Part shown: positions 1-9,716 of the stretch, in pieces
Position numbering within the stretch: position 1 is the first letter of the stretch
Layout of the letters: each line of letters opens with the position of its first letter
From: Thermoactinomyces mirandus
GTDB lineage: Bacteria; Bacillota; Bacilli; Thermoactinomycetales; Thermoactinomycetaceae
Assembly (NCBI RefSeq): GCF_013868055.1
Contig: NZ_JACEOL010000006.1
Span: 45,191 to 109,190, forward strand
Reading direction: 5' to 3'
Length of the DNA: 64,000 nucleotides
Translations under genes and position numbers: made by a program
The notes under the pieces: model-generated
Databases searched by the model: none
Told to the model about the DNA's origin: nothing
Seen by the model: only the letters and a program-made list of their open reading frames with translations

Positions 1-826
1 GGAGCTTTGCCAAACTGCAGGCCCATCGGCTCCAGATGCCGGGCCACTGTGTCAATCTCATGATCATTTACCTTTCTAAGCACAATCTCTCCGTGTGTTA
101 CTGCTGCCGCAATTGCCAACGAACCGGCAACAATCCGGTCTGACATTACCCGGTGAGAAGCAGCTTGTAACCGCTTAACCCCCGTCATGCGTATAGTTGG
201 CGTTCCCGCCCCCTCAATGTTTGCTCCCATCTTGGACAGAAACCTTGCCAAATCCACAATCTCCGGTTCACGTGCAGCATTCCGGATCACGGTTGTTCCC
301 TTTGCCAGTACAGCAGCCATCAGGATATTCTCGGTTGCACCCACACTTGGAAAGTCGAGACAAATGTTGCTTCCCGTCAATTGGGGTGCTTCACAGGTAA
401 TTTTCTCCTCCGTTTCCCTGATTTCCGTACCCAACTGGGCTAATCCCCTCAGGTGCAGATCAATGGGGCGCTTGCCAATGTTACAGCCTCCCGGTCTGGT
501 TACACTCACCTTTTGCAGGCGTCCCAGCAAAGGCCCCATCAGAAAAACGGAAGAGCGAATCTGCCTCATCAGATGTTCAGGTATACCATATCCACTGATT
601 CTGGTTGTATCGATCCATAAGGCAGATGGCCGATAAGTAATGTTTGCCCCCAGTGCTTGCAAAATCTCACACATGGCCCGTATATCCGTCAGGTCGGGAC
701 ATTCTCGATTTTGTAGATTCCTTCTGCCAATACGGCAGCTGCGATGGGTAAAGTTGCATTTTTGGCACCCTGGACACGAACAGATCCTGACAAAGGCTTT
801 CCACCTTCAATCACAAACTGTTCCAA
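1..826 (-). pseudogene. murA: UDP-N-acetylglucosamine 1-carboxyvinyltransferase, frameshifted and cut by window edge
   Basis: MurA transfers enolpyruvate from PEP to UDP-GlcNAc, the first committed step of peptidoglycan synthesis in the cytoplasm. A TTG start at 826 follows a GGAGGTGA ribosome site, 14 bases after the murB stop. The first frame encodes a normal MurA N-terminus (EGGKPLSG, then GAKNATLPIAAA) and hits TGA at 689-691. The next frame continues the protein without a gap (DLTDIRAMCEILQALGAN) and stays open to base 1, including the catalytic cysteine in PGGCNIG. One base is missing near 696-698, where GTC CCN GAC is expected and only three C are present. The rest is well conserved, so this is either a very recent mutation or a sequencing error. 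Bacilli usually carry a second murA, so a real loss could be tolerated. Confidence 0.85.
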
Positions 827-840
827 TGTGTCACCTCCGT

Positions 841-1749
841 CTATTCTTCACCCACCACCTGCACTTCCGGTTCCAGACGCACACCGAACTTTTCCTCAAC
901 GGTATCCCTGATGTGCTGAATGAGCTGGATTACATTTTGTGCCGTTGCGTGTTCGCGGTTAATGATAAAGTTTGCATGCATGGAAGAAACTTCAGCTCCG
1001 CCAATTCGATAGCCTTTTAACCCGGCTTCCTGGATTAAGCGGCCAGCGAAATCCCCCGGCGGATTCCTGAAGACACTGCCAGCGCAAGGGTATTGTAATG
1101 GCTGTGTCTTTCTCCGATGTTCCTTGTAGGATGTCAGTCGTGACATGATCTCTTCCCGCTCGCCATACTCCAGGAAAAATGTAGCTTCTGTGATTATTCC
1201 CTTCAGCTTGGTTTGAAGGACCGAAGTACGGTAGCGAAATTCCATTTCCTTATTGGATAATGTCACCCATTCTCCTGTTTCCAAAAGTATGGTGGCCGAA
1301 TGAAGAACTTTAGAAATATCTGACCCGTGAGCACCTGCATTCATATAGATGGCACCACCCACGTTTCCGGGAATCCCTCCAGCAAATTCCAAACCGGTCA
1401 AACCCTGTTTTGCCGTCACTGTTGCCAGCAGAATGGTCGAAGCCCCTCCTCCTGCAGTGACCCGGTTTCCATCAATATTCAAATGATTAAAGCCTTCATC
1501 CAACTTGAAAACAACGCCACGTATTCCTCCGTCACGCACCAGCAAATTGGACCCTCTGCCAATGACCCGCCAGGACAGCTTGTGCTGATAAACCCACCGC
1601 ATCGCCCGCTCAAGCTCATGTCTGTTGCGCGGATATATCAAAAGGTCGGCTGGACCTCCCACTTTCCATGTTGTATGACGGGATAATGGTTCATTGACTC
1701 GCACATCTTCAATCCCAATATTTTTCAGTTCTTCTATGATCTGTTTCAC
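841..1749 (-). CDS. murB: UDP-N-acetylenolpyruvoylglucosamine reductase
   Basis: MurB reduces the enolpyruvyl group made by MurA to form UDP-MurNAc, using FAD and NADPH. The FAD-binding segments RGSNLLVRDGG and GIPGNVGGAIYMNAGAHG are visible. So are the proton-donor serine in AGSVFRNP and the C-terminal glutamate in LEPEVQVVG. I place the start at the GTG at 1749, after AGGAGGAG, giving 302 residues, the usual family length. The frame stays open upstream to an ATG at 1854, but that extension has no family similarity. The gene lies between murG and murA in the dcw cluster. Confidence 0.95.
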   Translation of the reverse strand: MKQIIEELKNIGIEDVRVNEPLSRHTTWKVGGPADLLIYPRNRHELERAMRWVYQHKLSWRVIGRGSNLLVRDGGIRGVVFKLDEGFNHLNIDGNRVTAGGGASTILLATVTAKQGLTGLEFAGGIPGNVGGAIYMNAGAHGSDISKVLHSATILLETGEWVTLSNKEMEFRYRTSVLQTKLKGIITEATFFLEYGEREEIMSRLTSYKEHRRKTQPLQYPCAGSVFRNPPGDFAGRLIQEAGLKGYRIGGAEVSSMHANFIINREHATAQNVIQLIQHIRDTVEEKFGVRLEPEVQVVGEE

Positions 1750-1863
1750 TTTGTCGCTCCTCCTAGCCAAAAAACACCGGTAAAGTCCATCCCAACCTGG
1801 TTTAACACAGTTTATGCTGCTAAACAGAGAATGTGACAAATGCCCACCTGGCACCCTCCATTG

Positions 1864-2976
1864 CTAAACCTGGATAAAAGCAATCTTTTCCAGTTCGTCT
1901 ACCAGCACCTCCGCCGCGTGCGGGCGCCCCAACCGGCTGGCCGCCTCACTCATCGCGTGGTGCTCCTCTTTGTTTTCAATCAGGCGCTTCACTTCACGCC
2001 ACAGGTTTTCTGCGTTACATTCACTTTCAAGAAGCATTTTGGAAGCCCCTTGTTCTTCTAACCATCGCGCGTTTGCTTCCTGATGGTTATTTGTCACATA
2101 CGGGGATGGAATAAGAATAGAAGGTAAACCCAATGCTGTCAACTCTGCCAGTGTGGATGCTCCGGCACGTCCTACAAGCAGGTAAGTGGCGGACAGCACA
2201 TCCGGCATATTATAGATAAACGGTTTTACTTCCAAATTGGGAATCTCATCAGCTTGAATTTGTGAACGGATTTTTTCGTAATGCACTTCGCCGGTAACAT
2301 AAACAAAATGCACTTCCGGCATTTTTTTCATTTCCGGGATCATTTGCAACACGGCTTCGTTGATCACCCTCGCGCCGCGGCTTCCGCCACAAAACAGAAT
2401 AATCGGTTTATGTGAATCCTTGATCCCCAACGATTTTCTCCCCAAGACCGCGTTTGCCTGAACCACTTCGGTCGCTCTGGGGTTTCCCGTAAACACGATG
2501 CGATTGGCACGGCTCAGATATTTCTGCGACTCTTCCAGACTAATTGCAATCACATCGACAAAACGAGACAGGAATTTGGTGGTCAAGCCGAGCACAACAT
2601 TTTGTTCATGAATCAGCGTGGGAATGCCCATCTGGTGTGCGGCATATACGGCAGGGCCGCTTACATAGCCCCCTGTGCCTACAACCACATTCGGTTTAAA
2701 TTCCCGCAAATACTGTTTTGATTTGCGGACTGCTTGTAAAAATTTGCGGATGGTCCTTACATTTTCCCAGGATACACTGCGTTTAAACCCTTGAATTTCC
2801 ACCGTATAAAACCGAATGTTTCCTTCTTTTGGAACAATGCGCGATTCCAGGCCATTTTCCGTGCCGATATAGGCAATTTCCACATCGGGAAATCTTTTCC
2901 GTACCGCCCGTGCAATTGCCAAAGCCGGATAGATATGGCCCCCGGTACCGCCACCAGACAACAAAATTCGTTTCAT
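1864..2976 (-). CDS. murG: UDP-GlcNAc:MurNAc-pentapeptide-lipid GlcNAc transferase
   Basis: MurG adds GlcNAc to lipid I, making lipid II at the cytoplasmic membrane face. The 370-residue protein opens with the glycine loop GGGTGGHIYPALAIA and carries HEQNVVLGLTTK, the C-terminal GGSRGARVIN loop and GRAGASTLAEL, which form the UDP-GlcNAc site of this GT-B enzyme. The ATG at 2976 follows GGGGAGGAAACAGC and starts at the family-typical position; 12 upstream in-frame codons are unlikely to be used. It sits 16 bases after spoVE and about 115 bases before the chosen murB start. Confidence 0.96.
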   Translation of the reverse strand: MKRILLSGGGTGGHIYPALAIARAVRKRFPDVEIAYIGTENGLESRIVPKEGNIRFYTVEIQGFKRSVSWENVRTIRKFLQAVRKSKQYLREFKPNVVVGTGGYVSGPAVYAAHQMGIPTLIHEQNVVLGLTTKFLSRFVDVIAISLEESQKYLSRANRIVFTGNPRATEVVQANAVLGRKSLGIKDSHKPIILFCGGSRGARVINEAVLQMIPEMKKMPEVHFVYVTGEVHYEKIRSQIQADEIPNLEVKPFIYNMPDVLSATYLLVGRAGASTLAELTALGLPSILIPSPYVTNNHQEANARWLEEQGASKMLLESECNAENLWREVKRLIENKEEHHAMSEAASRLGRPHAAEVLVDELEKIAFIQV

Positions 2977-2992
2977 GCTGTTTCCTCCCCGG

Positions 2993-4099
2993 TTAAACAG
3001 TTTTACGGACAAATCTCGACAAATTCAACAAAATTCCTACTGCCACCAACGTCAAAGTCAGGGAAGAACCTCCATAACTCAAAAAAGGCAAGGTGATTCC
3101 CGTTACCGGAAACGCCCCTGAAACAACCCCGATATTGATTGCGGCCTGAATCATGATCATCGCTGTAATTCCTGCTGCCACCAGGCTGCAAAACATGTCC
3201 GGCACCCCGATTGCCACACGAATCCCGCGCCACACGAGCACGACAAACAGGATAATAACGGCTGCCGCTCCCAAAAAGCCCAACTCTTCGGCCAGGATCG
3301 AAAAAACAAAGTCTGTGTGGGGCTCGGGCAGATAGAGATGCTTTTGTTTGCTCATTCCCAGCCCGAGTCCCATCAGACCTCCCGGACCAATCGCGTATAA
3401 TGACTGAATCAGATGATATCCCGCACCAAGCGGGTCCTGCCAGGGATTAAAGAAAGCAACAATACGCTGGATCCGGTAGGGAGCCGCCAGAACCAGTCCG
3501 GCAAAACCGGCCATGCCGAGGAAAAGGAAAAAGGTAAGATGTTTCATTCTTGCTCCGGCGGCAAAAATCAGCACGATCCCCGTTCCCATCAGGACAGTTC
3601 CTGTCCCCAAATCCGGTTGCAGCATAATGAGCCCAAAAGCAGCTCCCAATAAAACCAGTCCCGGCAAAAATCCCCGGGTAAAGCGCTGGATCTGGAAACC
3701 GGGATTGGAAAACATGCGTGCCAAAAAAGTGATCATCGCCAGTTTCATGAATTCCGAAGGCTGGATGCTGAAAGCCCCGATTCCCAGCCAGCTCCTCGCA
3801 CCGTTGCGCAAAATCCCGACTCCCGGGATCAGGACGATCAATAATAAAATAAAGCATAAAATAAGGCCCGGTTTTGCCCATTTATGAAATTGGTCAGGAT
3901 CTAACCGCATGATCCAAAACATCAGGAAAACACCCAAAGCTGCAAACAATAACTGCCGCTTGGCAAAAAAGAAGGCATCACCATATTTGTGATATGCAAA
4001 AGAGGCACTTGCACTGTATACCATTAATACACCTATTGACAACAGCAGCATGATCGCGACGACAATCACAAAATCAGGCGTGTTATTCCTTGTTTTCAT
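2993..4099 (-). CDS. spoVE: SEDS-family lipid II polymerase, SpoVE/FtsW type
   Basis: A polytopic membrane protein of 368 residues from the RodA/FtsW/SpoVE (SEDS) family, glycan-strand polymerases that work with a class B penicillin-binding protein. It has about ten hydrophobic segments, the early VYSASASFAYHKYG region and the C-terminal PVTGITLPFLSYGGSS signature. Its position between murD and murG matches spoVE of Bacillus, which acts in spore cortex synthesis. FtsW cannot be excluded from sequence alone, because many Bacilli keep ftsW elsewhere. The ATG at 4099 lies 9 bases after GAGGTG; an in-frame GTG at 4111 overlaps that ribosome site and is less likely. Confidence 0.9.
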   Translation of the reverse strand: MKTRNNTPDFVIVVAIMLLLSIGVLMVYSASASFAYHKYGDAFFFAKRQLLFAALGVFLMFWIMRLDPDQFHKWAKPGLILCFILLLIVLIPGVGILRNGARSWLGIGAFSIQPSEFMKLAMITFLARMFSNPGFQIQRFTRGFLPGLVLLGAAFGLIMLQPDLGTGTVLMGTGIVLIFAAGARMKHLTFFLFLGMAGFAGLVLAAPYRIQRIVAFFNPWQDPLGAGYHLIQSLYAIGPGGLMGLGLGMSKQKHLYLPEPHTDFVFSILAEELGFLGAAAVIILFVVLVWRGIRVAIGVPDMFCSLVAAGITAMIMIQAAINIGVVSGAFPVTGITLPFLSYGGSSLTLTLVAVGILLNLSRFVRKTV

Positions 4100-4135
4100 G
4101 GGCGCTTTCACCTCTTGAAAATATGGGCAAGCTTC

Positions 4136-5509
4136 CTATATTTGAAGATTATGCACCGTCTGCTTAAATATGCTTCCCCGCTCTTCAAAAGAGGTGTACT
4201 GATCCCAACTTGCACATGCCGGGGACAATAGCACCACATCTCCCGGCCCGGCCAGACGGGAGGCAATTTCTACGGCGCTTTTCAAATCATCCGCCGCATG
4301 GACTTCCTTCAGTTCCGCTTCCCGGCCCCGCTCAATCAAAATGTCCCTCGTTTGTCCATAGGCAATCATGGCCTTGACTCTCTTTCTGAAAACAGGGACC
4401 ATCTCTTTAAAATCAATTCCCCGGTCAAGTCCGCCGCCGATCCAGATCACTGGCTCAGCAAACGACTCCAGGGCTTTGGTGGCGGCCTGCGGATTGGTCG
4501 CTTTGGAATCATTGTAATAACGGACATCGTTTACGGCAGCCACATATTCCAGGCGATGTTCCACTCCGGGAAAATTTTTCAGCACTTCACAAATACCGGC
4601 AACATTTGCGCCAGCCACCAGGCTTAACGCGATTGCAGCCAGTACGTTTTCCAGGTTGAAATCACCGCGCAACGCGATTTCACTGACTGGAATAACAGGT
4701 TCTTCCCTGGAATCGGAATATTTTGCGATCACCGTTTCCTCACGAACGAAAACCCCTTTCGGGACTTCCTGTAACCGGCTGAACCACCAGATATCGCTTT
4801 GAATCTGTTCCGCAGCCTGGCGGCAATAAGGATGATCCAGATTCAGCACGGCCACTTCTTCGGCGGTCTGGTTTTGAAACAGCTTCAGTTTTGAGGAAAA
4901 ATAATCCTCCATATCCTGATGATAATCCAGGTGTGCCGGGTAAATATTCAATAACGACGCTGCCTTCGGTTTGAAGCAGCGGGTTCCTTTTAACTGGAAA
5001 CTGCTCAATTCGGCCACCAGCCACTCATCTTCCGTACTGTCCTTTACCACGTCTGCCAGTGCCTGTCCGATATTTCCGGCGACCTTGTTTTTTACACCGC
5101 TTTTGCTCAGCATTTCCCCCACCAGCGTCGTGGTAGTCGTCTTGCCGTTTGACCCGGTGATGCCGATGATCGGCGCTTCTGACAGGGCCCCGGCAATTTC
5201 CACTTCGGTGATGACAGGAATTCCTTTTTTGATTGCCTGAACAATCGGCTTCGCATGATAAGGAATTCCCGGATTTTTAACGAGCAGATCCACCTCATCA
5301 CTGACCAGATCGTCAGGATGGCCCCCGCAAAGAACCGGAATTCCCAGCATCTCCAGTTCATCTGCTTCCGGGCACTGTTCCCTTGGCTTACAATCATTGA
5401 CCAGCACTTTGGCCTCTAATTCGTTTAACAGTTTGGCTACGGCCACTCCGCTGCGGGCCAGTCCCAATACGATCACGTAACGGCCTGCCCATTCGCTTGT
5501 CTTTTTCAT
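4136..5509 (-). CDS. murD: UDP-MurNAc-L-alanine:D-glutamate ligase
   Basis: MurD adds D-glutamate to UDP-MurNAc-L-Ala with ATP in the cytoplasm. The 457-residue protein has a nucleotide-binding N-terminal domain (VLGLARSG), the ATP loop [11 protein letters not shown] near residues 117-126, [21 protein letters not shown] and the C-terminal [12 protein letters not shown] signature. These are all in the order usual for Mur ligases. The start codon overlaps the mraY stop by four bases (ATGA), indicating translational coupling. No residue of the recognised motifs is missing. Confidence 0.97.
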   Translation of the reverse strand: MKKTSEWAGRYVIVLGLARSGVAVAKLLNELEAKVLVNDCKPREQCPEADELEMLGIPVLCGGHPDDLVSDEVDLLVKNPGIPYHAKPIVQAIKKGIPVITEVEIAGALSEAPIIGITGSNGKTTTTTLVGEMLSKSGVKNKVAGNIGQALADVVKDSTEDEWLVAELSSFQLKGTRCFKPKAASLLNIYPAHLDYHQDMEDYFSSKLKLFQNQTAEEVAVLNLDHPYCRQAAEQIQSDIWWFSRLQEVPKGVFVREETVIAKYSDSREEPVIPVSEIALRGDFNLENVLAAIALSLVAGANVAGICEVLKNFPGVEHRLEYVAAVNDVRYYNDSKATNPQAATKALESFAEPVIWIGGGLDRGIDFKEMVPVFRKRVKAMIAYGQTRDILIERGREAELKEVHAADDLKSAVEIASRLAGPGDVVLLSPACASWDQYTSFEERGSIFKQTVHNLQI

Positions 5510-6528
5510 CTAAGCCACATCTCCATTAATACACCGATAATTGCAAACAGGAATCCAAAAAACCAGAAAGTCGTGACAACACGCCATTCGGACCAGCCGC
5601 ACAATTCAAAGTGATGGTGCAAGGGACTCATCCGGAATACCCGCTTGCCACGGATTTTAAAGGAAGTTACCTGAATCATGACAGACAATGTTTCAATGAC
5701 AAAAATACCACCAATAATCGGTAATAATAATTCCGTTTTTGTAATGACTGCCAAGGCGGCAATTCCTCCGCCCAAGGCAAGTGATCCTGTGTCACCCATA
5801 AATACTTTGGCCGGATTGGCGTTAAAGACCAGAAATCCCAACAGGGCTCCTACAACGGCAACCGAAAAAATAGTAACAGTCGGGTTGCTTTGCAAAATCC
5901 CGATAATGGCATAGGCGCCATATGCGCTAACCGCTGTTCCGGACAACAATCCGTCCAGACCGTCCGTCAGGTTGACGGCGTTGGAAGCGCCGATCATCAT
6001 CAGGAGAAGAAGCGGAAGGTACAGCCAGTTGAGTTGAATCGTCAAATCGGTAAACGGTATATCCAGGCTGAAAATATAGTTGTTTGGTTTTCCGGTCCGT
6101 ACAACGAGCAGAACCCAGAAAAGGACCAGACCGATAAACAGCTGCCCCAACAGCTTTTGATTTGCCGTCAGTCCGAGGTTGCGTTTCATTACCACTTTGA
6201 TATAGTCATCCAAAAAGCCGAGAATCCCGTATCCCAGTGTTGCAAAGACCAAAAAGAACAGGTCGGCGTTTATGATCCGGTCATTATTATTGAGCAATGT
6301 CAGGCTGCTAAGCGGAACAGCAGTCAAGACAATCGCCGTAAGTATGATGACTCCGCCCATCGTCGGAGTTCCCGCTTTTTTCAGATGGGCCTGCGGTCCT
6401 TCCTGACGAATGCTCTGGCCAAATTTCAGGCGCCTCAGAACCGGAATCACCATCGGTCCGAGTATTACGGCTATACCAAAAGCTACAGCAAGTGGAATTA
6501 ATATGAATCGAAGTTCTAGATTCCCCAT
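5506..6528 (-). CDS. mraY: Phospho-N-acetylmuramoyl-pentapeptide transferase
   Basis: MraY moves phospho-MurNAc-pentapeptide onto undecaprenyl phosphate to make lipid I at the membrane. The 340-residue polytopic protein shows the family motifs [29 protein letters not shown] with the catalytic aspartates, and the HHHFELCGW loop near the C-terminus. It lies between murF and murD, 10 bases after murF, and overlaps murD by four bases. At 340 residues it is slightly longer than the roughly 320 of Bacillus MraY. Confidence 0.97.
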   Translation of the reverse strand: MGNLELRFILIPLAVAFGIAVILGPMVIPVLRRLKFGQSIRQEGPQAHLKKAGTPTMGGVIILTAIVLTAVPLSSLTLLNNNDRIINADLFFLVFATLGYGILGFLDDYIKVVMKRNLGLTANQKLLGQLFIGLVLFWVLLVVRTGKPNNYIFSLDIPFTDLTIQLNWLYLPLLLLMMIGASNAVNLTDGLDGLLSGTAVSAYGAYAIIGILQSNPTVTIFSVAVVGALLGFLVFNANPAKVFMGDTGSLALGGGIAALAVITKTELLLPIIGGIFVIETLSVMIQVTSFKIRGKRVFRMSPLHHHFELCGWSEWRVVTTFWFFGFLFAIIGVLMEMWLR

Positions 6529-6538
6529 AGTTCTTCCC

Positions 6539-7939
6539 TTACGCTCCTTCGGTCATTTTATTTACGATTTGGTCCAGTTGAGCTGCGCGTGAAGCTTTGA
6601 CTAAGAGGACAGACTTTTGATTGCCTTCCTTGGTCAAACTATTTACGGCATCGTCCAGCGTATGGAAATGAACGAGGGTCTGGGCAGAATTTTTCGCTTC
6701 CACAGCACCTTCATAAATCCAACGACCTCGTTCGCCAATCGTATATAAACGGTTTATGCCTTTTTTCATCGCATAAACCCCTATTTCTCTATGATAACTT
6801 TCCTCTTGTTCGCCAATTTCGAGAATGTCACCCAACAGGGCCCATTTCTCACGCTCCGGTTCGATCTCTGCAAGCAGGTCCAGGGCAGCTCTCATGGATG
6901 TGGGGCTTGCATTATAAGCATCATTAATGATCAGCATGCCATTTTTGGCCTTTTTCAACTCGAGCCGCATACCTGTCAGGTTCGCGTTGGCCAGGCCAGA
7001 AGCGATTTCCTGTTCGGTTAATGAAAAATGGCGGGCAACTTCCACGGCATATAACGCATTTTTTATATTGTGCCTGCCCAATAACGGCAGGGTAAACCAG
7101 GTTCCTTTTTTGCGGGACCGAAAAACGATTCCCCTGGTTCCCATTACTTCAGCCTGTTCAGGGGCATCATCTGCGTCTTCCAGCCAGCCCACCCTGATTT
7201 GCGACCTGGTTTCATCCCTTAAATATAGTCGAAGCAATGGTTCATCTCCGTCAAAGATGATGGTGCCGTCAGAAGAAAGCCCTTCTCTTATTTCCAATTT
7301 GGCGCGCGCAATTCCTTCCCGGCTGCCCAAATGTTCAATATGCGATTCGCCAATATTGGTGATCACGGCTACGTCAGGACGGGCAATTTTGGAAAGGACG
7401 GCAATTTCGCCTGAATGGTTCATGCCCATTTCCACGACAGCCAGATCCGTTTGCTCCGGCATCGACAGCAAGGTTAACGGGACACCGATGTGGTTGTTCA
7501 GGTTTCCCTTCGTTTTATGCACGGAGTACCTTTCGGACAGCACCGAGGCGACCAGATCTTTGGTCGTGGTTTTCCCGTTACTTCCAGTCACAGCAATCAC
7601 TTTCACCCTGCTCTCGGCACGATAGCCTGCAGCCAGTTGCTGCAATGCCTTGAGAGGATCGTTCACAACAATAAACGGAATGTCGGGTGATTCCGGTAAA
7701 GGCCGGCCTTTTTTCCACAAGGCAGCCGCTGCTCCCCGCTCCACCGCCTGGCCGATAAACTGATGCCCGTCAAAATGTTCGCCGGTCAAGGGAATATACA
7801 GCTGGTTGGGACAAAGTGTCCGGGTATCGGTCGATACTCCCTTCACCAGACGGAAAATATCAACAGGGCTTCCAAACCATTCTCCATCGGTTGTTTTCAA
7901 AATCCAGTTACATGTGCGTTCCATCTCATTAACCCTCAC
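6539..7939 (-). CDS. murF: UDP-MurNAc-tripeptide:D-Ala-D-Ala ligase
   Basis: MurF joins D-Ala-D-Ala to the UDP-MurNAc tripeptide, completing the cytoplasmic precursor. The protein has the ATP loop [13 protein letters not shown] near residues 118-128, [12 protein letters not shown] in the central domain and [15 protein letters not shown], typical of MurF. The GTG at 7939 overlaps the murE stop (GTGA). An in-frame ATG at 7924 about 8 bases after GAGGG is an alternative start, so the product is 466 or 461 residues. It is coupled to murE and followed closely by mraY. Confidence 0.96.
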   Translation of the reverse strand: MRVNEMERTCNWILKTTDGEWFGSPVDIFRLVKGVSTDTRTLCPNQLYIPLTGEHFDGHQFIGQAVERGAAAALWKKGRPLPESPDIPFIVVNDPLKALQQLAAGYRAESRVKVIAVTGSNGKTTTKDLVASVLSERYSVHKTKGNLNNHIGVPLTLLSMPEQTDLAVVEMGMNHSGEIAVLSKIARPDVAVITNIGESHIEHLGSREGIARAKLEIREGLSSDGTIIFDGDEPLLRLYLRDETRSQIRVGWLEDADDAPEQAEVMGTRGIVFRSRKKGTWFTLPLLGRHNIKNALYAVEVARHFSLTEQEIASGLANANLTGMRLELKKAKNGMLIINDAYNASPTSMRAALDLLAEIEPEREKWALLGDILEIGEQEESYHREIGVYAMKKGINRLYTIGERGRWIYEGAVEAKNSAQTLVHFHTLDDAVNSLTKEGNQKSVLLVKASRAAQLDQIVNKMTEGA

Positions 7940-9423
7940 TTTGCCAGGCGTGATACAATAGCATCCCGGGCCACCTCACGGTCATCAAAATGATGTCGGA
8001 CTCCATTGATCTCCTGGTAGGTTTCATGACCCTTGCCTGCAATCAGGATCACGTCTTCCGGTTCTGCTTTTCTGACTGCCTCATGAATTGCCTGGCGGCG
8101 GTCGCTGATGACGGCATAACGTTCCTTGGGACAGGACTGAACTCCAGTCAGCATATCATCCAGAATCGCTATTGGATCTTCGGTACGCGGGTTATCTGAT
8201 GTAAATATGGCATAATCACTGTATTTTACCGCAATATCTGCCATAATCGGCCGTTTGCTCCGATCCCGATCACCCCCGCATCCGACCAGGCAAAGAACGC
8301 GTCCCCTGGCAAATTCACGAATCGTTGCAAGAACGTTTTCCAAACTGTCCGGGGTGTGCGCATAGTCGACAAGAACAGAGAAGGACTGTCCCAGATCCAC
8401 CGGTTCAAATCGTCCGGTAACCCCCTTGATTCCGGAAAGTCCGGACCGAATCTGCTGAAGATCCATTCCTTCCACAAGAGCTACAGAAACAGCAGCCAGG
8501 ACGTTATATACATTGAACTTTCCAACCAGCTTTAACCGGACCGGCACTTCTCCCCGATACGTCTTCAGCGTAAAGGAAGTCCCGGAGGAGAAAAATCGGA
8601 TATTTTCAGCCCTCACATCTGCGGGTTGATCGATCCCATATGTTAAAACCTGGGCAGCAGTCCGGTTCATGAAATAGCGGGATGCTTCATCATCAGCATT
8701 AAAAATGGCAACCGGATTGTTTTCCAACTGCCCGGAATAGGCGTTTCCCAACTGGCTGAAAAGCAGGCTTTTTGCCTCCCTGTATTTTTCCATCGTACCA
8801 TGATAATCCAGATGATCCTGTGTCAAATTGGTAAAAACACCAATATGAAATTGACAGCCTCTGGTCCTGCCCATGTCCAGGGCATGGGAAGAAACCTCAA
8901 TGACTGAATACTCACAACCCTCATCCCGCATCATACGAAATGTTTTTTGCAATTCAACCGCTTCGGGTGTCGTATTTTTGGCCGGGAGTGTTTTCCCTCT
9001 GATCTTTGTCTGGATCGTGCCGATGACACCGGTTGATACACCTTTGTGCCGGAGAAGTTGTTCAATCAGATAAGTAGTGGTTGTCTTTCCATTTGTTCCT
9101 GTTACACCAATCAATTTTAACTCTTTCGTCGGATATCCGTAAAATTTTGCCGCTACCACTGCCATGGCTCTGCGCGTATCGGGAACCTGAATTACGGGAA
9201 CTTCCGGCAAAGCCACCGATTCTTCCACCATTACCGCAGCGGCACCACCCGCCACGGCCTGTTCAACAAAACGGTGGGCATCCACCTTTGTCCCTCTGAG
9301 TGCAATAAACAGGTCTCCTCGCTGAACCTGACGGGAATCCAGTTGAATCCCTTTTATTTCAGTTGTCAAATCCCCTGTTGCCTTGTGCAACAATAGTGGC
9401 TGGATTAACTCGCGTACTTGCAT
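7936..9423 (-). CDS. murE: UDP-MurNAc-tripeptide synthetase, meso-diaminopimelate type
   Basis: MurE adds the third amino acid to UDP-MurNAc-L-Ala-D-Glu. The 495-residue protein has the ATP loop GVTGTNGKTTTT near residues 107-117 and VDYAHTPDSLENVL. It also has the motif DNPRTEDP, whose arginine marks enzymes that use meso-diaminopimelate instead of lysine, so the cell wall should be DAP type. The ATG at 9423 follows AAAGGAGGAAGAAC. A hairpin with a U-run ends about 20 bases before this site, so expression may depend on readthrough or the nearby promoter (see 9444-9476 and 9493-9532). Confidence 0.97.
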   Translation of the reverse strand: MQVRELIQPLLLHKATGDLTTEIKGIQLDSRQVQRGDLFIALRGTKVDAHRFVEQAVAGGAAAVMVEESVALPEVPVIQVPDTRRAMAVVAAKFYGYPTKELKLIGVTGTNGKTTTTYLIEQLLRHKGVSTGVIGTIQTKIRGKTLPAKNTTPEAVELQKTFRMMRDEGCEYSVIEVSSHALDMGRTRGCQFHIGVFTNLTQDHLDYHGTMEKYREAKSLLFSQLGNAYSGQLENNPVAIFNADDEASRYFMNRTAAQVLTYGIDQPADVRAENIRFFSSGTSFTLKTYRGEVPVRLKLVGKFNVYNVLAAVSVALVEGMDLQQIRSGLSGIKGVTGRFEPVDLGQSFSVLVDYAHTPDSLENVLATIREFARGRVLCLVGCGGDRDRSKRPIMADIAVKYSDYAIFTSDNPRTEDPIAILDDMLTGVQSCPKERYAVISDRRQAIHEAVRKAEPEDVILIAGKGHETYQEINGVRHHFDDREVARDAIVSRLAK

Positions 9424-9443
9424 GTTCTTCCTCCTTTTTTAGA

Positions 9444-9476
9444 CGGAAAGACAACAGAAAAAGCCAGGGGATATTC
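9444..9476 (-). terminator. Intrinsic terminator-like hairpin just upstream of murE
   Basis: On the minus strand, GCCAGG, a short loop and CCTGGC are followed by TTTTTCTG. The hairpin lies after spoVD and ends about 20 bases before the murE ribosome site. It could end the spoVD transcript, or act as an attenuator of the murE-murF-mraY-murD-spoVE-murG-murB-murA block. Confidence 0.7.
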
Positions 9477-9492
9477 CTGGCATAGTTTATTC

Positions 9493-9532
9493 ACATACCC
9501 TATTTTAATCTCCTTTCTATCATTTGTCACTT
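9493..9532 (-). promoter_or_regulatory. Putative sigma-A promoter before murE
   Basis: On the minus strand, GTGACA and TAAAAT (each one mismatch from consensus) are separated by 17 bases. Transcription would start only about 20 bases before the hairpin at 9444-9476, so the promoter and the hairpin look like one regulated leader. Boundaries are read by eye. Confidence 0.45.
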
Positions 9533-9623
9533 GTCAGAAAAAGCATGCACTTTTCATGCCGCCAACGGGCAGGATTTCGCAAGTATAAGGAGAGAGGTAT
9601 GAACGGCTGAATATCCATTTACC

Positions 9624-9656
9624 TGTTTGCATTTTGTTTGCAAATTGTTTGCAATT
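9624..9656. repeat. Three 11-bp direct repeats between spoVD and murE
   Basis: The heptamer TGTTTGC starts at 9624, 9635 and 9646 with an exact 11-bp spacing, about one helical turn. Each copy is followed by an A/T-rich tail. Such phased repeats are typical of a cooperative regulator site. They lie in the roughly 290-bp gap between spoVD and murE, which has no supported gene. Confidence 0.7.
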
Positions 9657-9716
9657 AAAATCATGAAAATGTCTGGTCCAAAAGGAAGATGCTTCCTCAA
9701 AGGTTTCAGGAACGTT

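Noticed and set aside
187..636. Open frames on the plus strand across murA
   Set aside because: They are shadows of the conserved minus-strand MurA frame and have no family similarity or ribosome site.
1750..1854. Longer N-terminus for MurB from the ATG at 1854
   Set aside because: The extra residues lack similarity, and a strong ribosome site precedes the GTG at 1749.
9624..9656. Replication-origin iterons
   Set aside because: Only three copies, no DnaA boxes around them, and the position inside the dcw cluster argues for a regulator site.
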